Part shown: positions 7,441 through 13,731 of the stretch, one piece after another
Layout: every line of letters starts with the position of its first letter
Position numbering within the stretch: the first letter of the stretch is position 1
NCBI GenBank assembly: GCA_001275005.1
Contig: JWZX01002899.1
Span: 1 to 21,894 of the forward strand
DNA: 21,894 nucleotides
Reading direction: 5' to 3'
From: Chrysochromulina tobinii
Taxonomy: Eukaryota; Haptophyta; Prymnesiales; Chrysochromulinaceae
Made by a program: the position numbers and the translations under genes
The notes under the pieces: generated by a model
The model's database searches: none
Seen by the model: only the letters and a program-made list of their open reading frames with translations
What the model was told of the DNA's origin: nothing

Positions 7441-9669
7441 TTACCTGTGCGACTGCGATCGAGGCTGCGAGGCAGACCCAGCACACAGCCTCGCGATCCG
7501 TTGCTGCGTGTCCCCGGCCTTGGCCGTCTCCCCTTGCCCCACGTACACGTCCCGCAGCTGGCTGAGCAAGCAGGCCAGCACGCTGTCGCCGTCTGCCGAG
7601 GCGCCGCCGGCCGCGCCCTGCACATGGAGGGAGATGTCGACGGCGCGCTCGAGGGCAGCGGCCGCACGTGGCAGCTCGCGAGCGTGCAGCCAATGGGCGG
7701 CGAGCCTCCGAAGCAGCGGGATGAGCATCTCATGCCGCAGACCGCACACGCGCTCCTTATGCTCGAGGCATCGGGAGAGAAGGGCTGCTGCGTGGCGCGC
7801 GCCGTCGCGCTGTGCTCGCTCCATCTCCAGCTCTGGGATCAAAAGTTCATCCGCCCCATCGCTCTCGCCGTGCGCCATCTCGACCAGGAGATCCTCGAGC
7901 GCCGTGTCGGCCTGGTCGCGGGCCGCACTTGCAGCCTCGGCCGCCATGGCGAGCTCGGCTTGGGCATACTCCTCGAGCACGACTGTGAGCATGTCGGCCA
8001 CGGGCCGTGGCAAGCTGCTCACATCGCGGGGCTTCGGCTCGGGCGCTGTATTGGGCGTTGTACTGGGCTGAGGCGTTGTATTGGGCTCGAGCGTTGTACT
8101 GGGCGTTGTATTGGGCATTGTATTGGGCTCGGGCGGCGCTGGAGACGAGGAATGCGGCGAGACGGCACAGGTGGTCGAGGAGGAGGAAGAGGCTGAGGTG
8201 GAGGCGGTGGAGGGGGGGCGGTAGGTACAGGTGCTGGCGGTTACGTCCACATCCTCGCCCAAAACCTCCAAACAGCGATCCAGTAGATCACGGCCAGCCG
8301 CAGGGTCGCCCCGCAGACGGTACGCCTTCGCCAGCGCGAGGCGCGTCGACACATGATGAGGCACGCGCGTTGGCATCTGGGGACGTGGGGCTTCGTCAAT
8401 GGCTTCGTCCACCGACGCGCTCGACACGGCGCTCGTTGAGCCGTTCGAGGTGGCCTCTGAGGCTTCCTCGAGCGCCAGCGAGCGCTCCAAGCAACGGATG
8501 GCCTCGCTCACGGGCGCGTTGTCTTGGGCGTCGCTGTCCAGCAAGACCATCCCGAGGCTCGCGAGGGCGACAGCGACAGCGGGCTGCTCGGGTCCGTAAG
8601 TCGCCTCCGCCACCCGCACACATTCTCGGAGGTGACGCACCGCCAGCGCCTGCTGGCCGGCCGCATGATACGCGAGGCCGAGCAGACGGGCAGCCAAGTG
8701 CTCCGGCGCAATACTGGACAGCGCTCGGGACGGCGCTCGGGACCCAAGCCCTCGCGCCGTCCCGAGCGCTCGCGCCGTCCCGAGCGCTCGCGCCTGGGCG
8801 GCCACGATGGCGGCCTCGATCCCGCCGTCGCCATCAGCGCCGTCGCGCACGCTGCCGTCGGAATGAACGCTCTGCCTGACGAGGTGAGCCTCGCGCACGG
8901 ACTTGAGCGAGCCATCCTCGAGCTGCACGAGCCATCGATCCGAGCCGGGGGCGCGCTCAATGGCGAGACCACGCATCCCGTTGAGGCGCGTCGCTGTAGC
9001 GAGGCCCGCGATGCGCACAAGGGCGCCAAACTCGAGCGGAGCGGCGGCCGCCGCATCGGCAGCGCTGCTTCTGGACGTGGAGGAGGAGGGAAGCGACGAG
9101 GGTGTGGGAGCAGTGCCAGAGGCGCTCTGTGCTGCGGAGGTGCCCGGCCTTTGCGATGAGCCCATGAGCGCGAGTAGCAGCGTCACCGCGACTTTGGGAT
9201 GATAAGGCTCCTTGCATGTTGGGCACGTGGGAAAGGTGGTGGGCGCCGTGCGCCGCGCAGCCGCAAATGCCCTCAAGCAGCAGGAGAGATGTGTGGCTCC
9301 CGACGAGCCGCGGCAAGCACATGCACGCACGAGGACGCCATCCGCTTCGGACGCATCCTCGAGGCATATGGAGCAGCACGTGTCAGAGTCGCCCAGTACT
9401 TGGAGCGAGCTAGGTCTGAGCGACGTGTGACGCAAGAGCTTCCATTGCTCAACCGGGGCGCCCGGCAGCAGTCGGACGGCCAGGCGTCCGGTTCGGTGGT
9501 CGACTTTCATCACCTCTCCTAGCCGTCCGTTGAGCTCCTCGCCCGCCGCAGACGCGAGGCCATGGATTTCGAAAAGCCTCTGCCTCCCGAGGAAATGAGC
9601 GTCCAAGCGCGCCAGGTCCTCGAGTGTGGGCGTCGCTCCGTTCGAGGCTGTCGACGCGCCAGAGCCCAT
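7441..9669 (-). CDS. RING-CH (C4HC3) protein with SH3-like and TPR-like segments
   Basis: 742 residues from ATG 9669. MGSGAS at the start fits N-myristoylation (Gly2, Ser6). Residues 99-152 form a RING-CH finger: C99-x2-C102, C117-x-C119, H127-x2-C130, C149-x2-C152, with the RING-CH hallmark ACACRGSSGATHLSC. This suggests a ubiquitin E3 ligase of the MARCH/RINGv type, but no transmembrane pair follows, so it is not a classic membrane MARCH protein. Two small beta domains, LNGRLGEVMKV...GRLAVRLL (about 47-90) and LNGMRGLAIER...RWLVQLEDG (about 229-264), flank the finger and a Ser-rich linker. The C-terminal half holds TPR-like helices (ARLLGLAYHAAGQQALAVRH; RLALAKAYRLRGDPAAGRDL; final AAHWLHARELPRAAAALERA). 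Low-complexity repeats (EPNT/TTP and ALGTAR) interrupt it. Substrate unknown. Confidence 0.75.
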   Translation of the reverse strand: MGSGASTASNGATPTLEDLARLDAHFLGRQRLFEIHGLASAAGEELNGRLGEVMKVDHRTGRLAVRLLPGAPVEQWKLLRHTSLRPSSLQVLGDSDTCCSICLEDASEADGVLVRACACRGSSGATHLSCCLRAFAAARRTAPTTFPTCPTCKEPYHPKVAVTLLLALMGSSQRPGTSAAQSASGTAPTPSSLPSSSTSRSSAADAAAAAPLEFGALVRIAGLATATRLNGMRGLAIERAPGSDRWLVQLEDGSLKSVREAHLVRQSVHSDGSVRDGADGDGGIEAAIVAAQARALGTARALGTARGLGSRAPSRALSSIAPEHLAARLLGLAYHAAGQQALAVRHLRECVRVAEATYGPEQPAVAVALASLGMVLLDSDAQDNAPVSEAIRCLERSLALEEASEATSNGSTSAVSSASVDEAIDEAPRPQMPTRVPHHVSTRLALAKAYRLRGDPAAGRDLLDRCLEVLGEDVDVTASTCTYRPPSTASTSASSSSSTTCAVSPHSSSPAPPEPNTMPNTTPSTTLEPNTTPQPSTTPNTAPEPKPRDVSSLPRPVADMLTVVLEEYAQAELAMAAEAASAARDQADTALEDLLVEMAHGESDGADELLIPELEMERAQRDGARHAAALLSRCLEHKERVCGLRHEMLIPLLRRLAAHWLHARELPRAAAALERAVDISLHVQGAAGGASADGDSVLACLLSQLRDVYVGQGETAKAGDTQQRIARLCAGSASQPRSQSHR
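8040..8135 (-). repeat. Degenerate 12-bp repeat in the RING-CH coding sequence
   Basis: Read on plus, GTTGTATTGGGC-type units recur about seven times with small changes. On the coding strand they give a Pro/Thr/Asn-rich stretch (EPNTMPNTTPSTTLEPNTTP). It is a flexible linker between TPR-like segments, probably variable in length. Confidence 0.7.
8721..8790 (-). repeat. Direct and inverted repeats in the RING-CH coding sequence (strong hairpin)
   Basis: On plus, GCGCTCGGGACGGCGCTCGG (8721-8740) is followed within about 20 bp by its reverse complement in two copies (GCCGTCCCGAGCGC at 8756-8787). On the coding strand this gives ALGTARALGTARGLGSRAP and SRAL. The GC-rich inverted arms could fold into a stable hairpin in DNA or mRNA. 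Confidence 0.7.
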
Positions 9670-9801
9670 CTCTCCAATTGCAAGCGGCCGGCTCGTTCAC
9701 ATGAATACACACGTTCACACGTCATTCACAGACTGGAACCCCGAGGGCCCCGCCTGTGTAAACCGACACGAGATCAAGAAATGTTCAGAGGGAGATGACA
9801 C

Positions 9802-10473
9802 TCAATTGTCTCTCAATGGGCCGATCCCCTTGCTTGCTCGCATGCGATTGACGAGCTCGAGCGCAGCAGGCTCTTTGGCGAGCAATTTGACCATCTGCGT
9901 GCTCGACACGCCGAGCGCCTGAGCGGCGGCCTTGGCATCATCGAGCGTGTCGATCCAATCGAGCGCCTCGCACAGCACGGCCGGAAAATCCTCGTGGCTC
10001 TCCGAGACAGCAAGCTTGCCCGACTTGACCCTGCTCATCCAGAGTGCGCTTGGCTCAGTTGGCGGTGGCTGCGAGCGAAGCTGAAGCGCCAGCCGTATGC
10101 GCAACCTGATGAGTGCATTCGCGGAATTGCGAGCCTGGCTCCTGTCCTCGTATGCGGACGCGCTGACGTCGGTCGGCCGATGGTTGATAACGCACGCGGT
10201 GTTGACCTTATTGCGGTGCTGGCCGCCCGGCCCTGAACCTCGCGTGTGCTTCACATCACACTGCTTTAGCAGCTCTGAGGGCAATAGGGTCGCTGGATGC
10301 GGCTGCGCCGCAATCCTAAACGTGGGGCGCACTGGTGTTGGTGGTGGTACAGGTGCCTCAGCTGCTGACATGGCCGGTCGCCGCACTGTAGGTGTGGCGA
10401 ACGCGTAGCGCAGTGAATGTGTGGCGAGCAAAGCAGATGGCCGGCAAAGCGTGGCGAGAATGGCGAAGCTCAT
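9802..10473 (-). CDS. Organellar release-factor-like protein with a GGQ (RF-1) domain
   Basis: 223 residues from ATG 10473; the longer frame starts at a TTG (10479), an unlikely start in a eukaryote. The N-terminus (MSFAILATLCRPSALLATHS, then LRYAFATPTVRRP) looks like an organelle presequence; the YAFATP site would suit a bipartite plastid signal, but a mitochondrial one is possible. Residues 77-128 hold the RF-1 core: HTRGSGPGGQHRNKVNTACV, then a basic helix SQARNSANALIRLRIRLA. GGQ (83-85) is the peptidyl-tRNA hydrolysis motif. There is no codon-recognition domain, so it resembles ArfB/ICT1- and C12orf65-type factors, which release stalled organellar ribosomes. The C-terminal part (AAAQALGVSSTQMVKLLAKE) is a helical extension instead of the usual short basic tail. 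The family is confident; the exact role is inferred. Confidence 0.8.
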   Translation of the reverse strand: MSFAILATLCRPSALLATHSLRYAFATPTVRRPAMSAAEAPVPPPTPVRPTFRIAAQPHPATLLPSELLKQCDVKHTRGSGPGGQHRNKVNTACVINHRPTDVSASAYEDRSQARNSANALIRLRIRLALQLRSQPPPTEPSALWMSRVKSGKLAVSESHEDFPAVLCEALDWIDTLDDAKAAAQALGVSSTQMVKLLAKEPAALELVNRMRASKGIGPLRDN

Positions 10474-10611
10474 GGGCAAAGTGTAGCGATCTCTTATTCG
10501 ACCAAGGGGCCAAAGTGGTCAGCAAGCTTGTAAGAGTTGCAAAGCGGCCTCGATAGGCTCGAAGACCTGGCGGGCGTGAAGAGGATGCATGAAGAGGAGC
10601 AGCCTTGACAC

Positions 10612-10645
<34 letters not shown>

Positions 10646-10793
10646 CCAAGCGATCAAGTCAATTCAATTCAAGTCAAGGACACCACTTTTACTAAACTCT
10701 GTGAACATCCGTCGATCTGATCTTATGCGTTCCGTTTCGTACGTCGTAATATCCCGGCTCCCCCAGGTGTCAATTAGCCGCTCCTTACAAGTA
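10474..10793. other. Intergenic region with simple repeats
   Basis: It lies between the start of the GGQ gene and the 3' end of the propeller gene, both on minus. It holds an exact AAGC array of eight units (10613-10644), then mixed AATTC/AAGTC pentamers (about 10657-10680). I see no gene or RNA. Confidence 0.6.
10613..10644 (+). repeat. AAGC tetranucleotide array
   Basis: Eight perfect AAGC units, followed after a short spacer by AATTC and AAGTC pentamers. It lies upstream of the GGQ gene. Confidence 0.9.
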
Positions 10794-12167
10794 CTAGCTT
10801 GGAGCGCTGAGTCTCGTCCAGACGGCGCCGCGCGTGAAAAAACCATGAAGATCGTCCATGAGAAGATGCTCTCGGTCTGGTCGGAGCATGTATTCAGAGC
10901 AGAAAGTGGACCACTCGATCGTCCACAGCCGGGATTCCGCGTCGCCCGCACCATATGAGATCATCAGACGGCGTTCAACGAGTTGCAATCCCGTCGGAAA
11001 ACATATTCTCGTGTGTGGCAGTGATCCGTTGAATCCGTAAGCTCCTTGCGCGCGCGGCTTGCAAGAGAGAGGCAGCATGCGCGAGACGTGGAGCACTGGG
11101 AAAGGGAACTCCTGCGAAAAGCCGACTGCAAAGTTGGCGTACTTCCTGTCGTGCTTTGCGTGAATGATTGCCAAGTACATGTGCTTCTCGGCTCCGCACT
11201 GAGCCTCAATTGCAGGTGTACCACCCGACAGCATCCCCCACCTGCCTTGCAGCGAGCGCAGCACCGCGTTTGATGTATTGTATTTCTTTGTTGGCTGGAC
11301 GGAGATTGAGCAGCTCGGGGCGATGTCCTGAGAACCTAAGGTCGTAACTATGTGGGGCTCGATGAATACACTGAAGTGTAACGCGTTGCGATAGACCCAC
11401 GGAATCCAGTTCTTTTGGTGGCGGTTAGCTCCAGGAAGCGTGAGACGGACAGACTTGCCGATGCTGCGCACAAGAGTCTGATGAGGATACGTCTGTTGCA
11501 TAGGATTCGCATCGAAATGAAGTTCGGTAAGATACTGCGACGCGTAGAGTTTGCCTCGGCCCGCACGTATATTTTGATCAGGATAGCACTCCCACAAAGC
11601 GAAGAGAATGTACAGTGTTCCGTTGAATTGGAATAACCGCGCATCGCTGGGCCCTTCAGCAATCATGGTGCCGTGTGCACATGGCCTGATCGCATCATCT
11701 ATTTCGTCCAAGTCATACGCTTTGTTTGCCCCGTGCAAGAGGCTGGGCAGGCCGAGGCGCTCCACTTGTCGCACACATCCGTGCGTGGGGAGTGCTGCGT
11801 CTGTGTAATTGTGGGATGGAGCTGGAGAGAAGGTTGGGATCGCAAGCATCTCGTGCAGGCGACTCCAGCCTGAATGCAATCGGGTCCGAAACACTGCCAA
11901 GTAATGCCCATTCTTTAGAAACGACGGCAAATCTGGCTCCGTCGCCGCGTTCCATTGCGTGCGTGGTGCCTTGCTACCTGTAGGTGGGTGGTAGACACGC
12001 AACGATGTGTGCACAAAGAGCAGCATCTTATCGATCACCAGCATGGCCGGATTGTTGTACACCTGTGGCTCGAAGGGATCGGAGTAGAGGACACTGCATG
12101 ACTCGGCAGAGCTGCTGGAAGCAGAGCCATCGCTGCCAGGTGACACATCTGGTGGATGGTGCGCCAC
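10794..12167 (-). CDS. Five-bladed beta-propeller protein, GH130/GH43-like; 5' end uncertain
   Basis: The open frame gives 457 residues from a GTG at 12167. The first ATG is at 12044 (residue 42), and an in-frame TGA lies near 12217. Motifs typical of five-bladed glycoside-active propellers occur in order: YNNPAMLVIDKMLLFVHTS (blade 1), EGPSDARLFQFNGTLYILFA (171-190), KNWIPWVYRNALHFSVFIEP (252-271), GGTPAIEAQCGAEKHMYLAI (315-334) and SYGAGDAESRLWTIE. Conserved EGPSDAR, KNW and GGTPA positions suggest relation to GH130-type mannoside phosphorylases or similar glycan-binding proteins. Catalysis is unproven. Blade 1 starts before the first ATG, so the true start must lie in an upstream exon (a possible acceptor CGCCGCACTCAG ends near 12168), or the 5' end is damaged. 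It is divergent from the FkbM gene. Confidence 0.6.
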   Translation of the reverse strand: MAHHPPDVSPGSDGSASSSSAESCSVLYSDPFEPQVYNNPAMLVIDKMLLFVHTSLRVYHPPTGSKAPRTQWNAATEPDLPSFLKNGHYLAVFRTRLHSGWSRLHEMLAIPTFSPAPSHNYTDAALPTHGCVRQVERLGLPSLLHGANKAYDLDEIDDAIRPCAHGTMIAEGPSDARLFQFNGTLYILFALWECYPDQNIRAGRGKLYASQYLTELHFDANPMQQTYPHQTLVRSIGKSVRLTLPGANRHQKNWIPWVYRNALHFSVFIEPHIVTTLGSQDIAPSCSISVQPTKKYNTSNAVLRSLQGRWGMLSGGTPAIEAQCGAEKHMYLAIIHAKHDRKYANFAVGFSQEFPFPVLHVSRMLPLSCKPRAQGAYGFNGSLPHTRICFPTGLQLVERRLMISYGAGDAESRLWTIEWSTFCSEYMLRPDREHLLMDDLHGFFTRGAVWTRLSAPS

Positions 12168-12499
12168 TGAGTGCGGCGTGAGAGTCAGAGATCCAGATGC
12201 CCGCGCGCGCCGCGGGGGTCAAAATATGAAGGCGTGCGGTATTCTTACCAACTTTTGTCGCGTGAGTCGGGCAATTGGCGTCGGGCAATTTGAGTCGGGG
12301 TGGGCAGTTGGTTTTGAGATTGGTTCGTGAGGTTCGTGCGTCTGTCTCGTGTGTGTTCCGGCTCCCCCGGTGTTTTTGAACCCCGGCTCCCCCCGTTCTT
12401 TCGAAAACACCGGGGGGACGTGAAACACGACACGCGGGACACGTCTTTTTACCGGTACCGCTCCGTTACAATATTGTTTTGTACAGAAGCACACAAGAA
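12168..12499. promoter_or_regulatory. Bidirectional intergenic region between the propeller and FkbM genes
   Basis: This 332-bp stretch separates two divergent genes and should carry both promoters. About half of it is dispersed-repeat copy 3. It ends with ACCGGTACC (12451-12459), CTCCGTTAC, then an AT-rich run (AATATTGTTTTG) just before the FkbM start. No confident first exon for the propeller gene is visible here. Confidence 0.45.
12300..12460 (-). repeat. Dispersed ACCGGTAAAAAGAC... element, copy 3 (longest)
   Basis: Read on minus it starts GGTACCGGTAAAAAGACGTG. It contains two related blocks (CGTCCCCCCGGTGTTTTCGA; AAAACACCGGGGGAGCCGG), then ACACACACGAGACAGACGCA and CGAACC, then TCTCAAAACCAAC. 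The doubled CACCGGGGG block suggests an internal duplication. It matches copy 2 over its last 60 bp or so. Confidence 0.65.
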
Positions 12500-13339
12500 A
12501 TGAACGCAAGGAGCATCTTAGCTGTCGCGTTGCTCATCGACCATACTGCCATGGCAACAGGCGGCCGAGGCAAGCACAAGCTGTTCTCCTCCTTTCCGGA
12601 ATGTGTTCGGCGTGAAGCACGCTCACAGCATGGTGAGGACTTGCAGCTGCTCGTACCGCTGCTCTGCATGGCGTCTTATGGCGCCCCTGCCACATTCGCA
12701 GAGCTGGGAGCGTTCACCGGCGTGGAACTCAGCAATACCGTGATGCTTGAGCGGTGCTACAACTGGACAGGCGCCCTCATCGAGGGTAATCCCAACAACT
12801 TCGCGAAGCTTATGCAGAGTGGTCGTACTGCGCCAAAGATTCATTCAGCCGTATGCTCGGGCGACGCGCCTGGAAGTACAGTCAAGTTCGCCATCGGGGG
12901 CGACGATCGCGCGGGTGAGCCGAACCTGCGACCCAAATCCATAAGAGACAAACTCCATGCGAGCGAGCCCACGGAGACTGTGGATGTGCCGTGCACTTCG
13001 TTGGAGCGCCTCCTGGTCCGAGCTGGTCAGCCGAACGGCGTCAGCATGTTGTTCCTGGACGTGGAGGGTGCGGAGGCGAAGGTTCTTGCGACAATTGATC
13101 TCACAAAAATCGCAGTGGTCCTCGTCGAGAGTGCAGATGCGGAGCGGCACAAGAAGGACGTCGAGCCCTTGCTGCACGCAGCGGGGTTCGTTCGCACGAG
13201 CGCCCTAGAAAGCAAATTCCACGGAGGGGGATTATGGAATCCAGTGTACGTGCGCAAGGGCGGGCCTATGAACAACCATTGCATCATGTGTGGCAGTGAT
13301 TCGAAATGCCTCGCGCCGTACTTGAACCTCTCACGCTGA
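12500..13339 (+). CDS. FkbM-type SAM-dependent methyltransferase, probably secreted or lumenal
   Basis: 279 residues from ATG 12500; the in-frame TTG at 12479 is not a likely start. The N-terminus (MNARSILAVALLIDHTAMAT) looks like a signal peptide. The FkbM core follows: SQHGEDLQLLVPLL, FAELGAFTGVELSNTVMLER (SAM-binding motif I, ELGAFTG 68-74), TGALIEGNPNNFAKL (acidic residue for the ribose), SVLFLDVEGAE-type motif (SMLFLDVEGAEAKVL, 182-196), and AVVLVES. FkbM enzymes O-methylate sugars or small molecules. A Cys-rich tail (NNHCIMCGSDSKC) ends it. Length and motifs are normal for this family; the substrate is unknown. The divergent neighbour is a glycan-type propeller, so a glycan substrate is an attractive but unproven idea. 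Confidence 0.8.
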   Translation: MNARSILAVALLIDHTAMATGGRGKHKLFSSFPECVRREARSQHGEDLQLLVPLLCMASYGAPATFAELGAFTGVELSNTVMLERCYNWTGALIEGNPNNFAKLMQSGRTAPKIHSAVCSGDAPGSTVKFAIGGDDRAGEPNLRPKSIRDKLHASEPTETVDVPCTSLERLLVRAGQPNGVSMLFLDVEGAEAKVLATIDLTKIAVVLVESADAERHKKDVEPLLHAAGFVRTSALESKFHGGGLWNPVYVRKGGPMNNHCIMCGSDSKCLAPYLNLSR

Positions 13340-13408
13340 GGTCGGCAAGCCTCACACGATGATATCTTGTATTGAAATCGACCTTTTCTGTTTCAAAAAC
13401 CCCAATGT

Positions 13409-13480
13409 CCCCGGTACCGGTGAGGTTCGTCTGTCCGTGAGTCCCGTGTGTGTCCCGGCTGCTCACAGTATCTTTTTACG
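13409..13480 (-). repeat. Dispersed ACCGGTAAAAAGAC... element, copy 4
   Basis: On minus it reads GTAAAAAGATACTGTGAGCA, then GCCGGGACACACACGGGACT and CACGGACAGACGAACCTCAC, then the palindrome CCGGTACCGG. Its order is close to copy 1, but with ACCGGTACC at the other end. Confidence 0.6.
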
Positions 13481-13573
13481 TCTTCACGAGTACAGGAACA
13501 GTACAGGTAATTTGGTCTCGACACGCGCACAGCTCTGTGTGAAACGGCTGTGAGCCGGAGCGTGCTCCCGGTT

Positions 13574-13613
13574 GAACTGAACTGAACTGAACTGAACTGA
13601 ACTGAACTGAACT
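13574..13613 (+). repeat. GAACT pentanucleotide array flanked by a 10-bp direct repeat
   Basis: Eight perfect GAACT units. The 10 bp GCTCCCGGTT stand on both sides (13564-13573 and 13614-13623), as if the array had been inserted or the flank duplicated. Confidence 0.9.
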
Positions 13614-13731
13614 GCTCCCGGTTCCCGAGATGGCACCAATTCACAGTGAAAAGGTCGTGGCACCGGCGTCCCGCAGGCGCCGCGTGTGCCTGTCGCTGCA
13701 AGACGCCACGCAGCCTTCGCGCAATCGCGTG

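Larger units (their letters stand above)
13340..13731. other. Intergenic region between FkbM and kelch genes, with repeats
   Basis: It contains dispersed-repeat copy 4 (minus) and an array of eight GAACT units. The part 13630-13731 is open in frame with the kelch gene and may be 5' UTR or an N-terminal extension. No other gene is supported. Confidence 0.5.
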
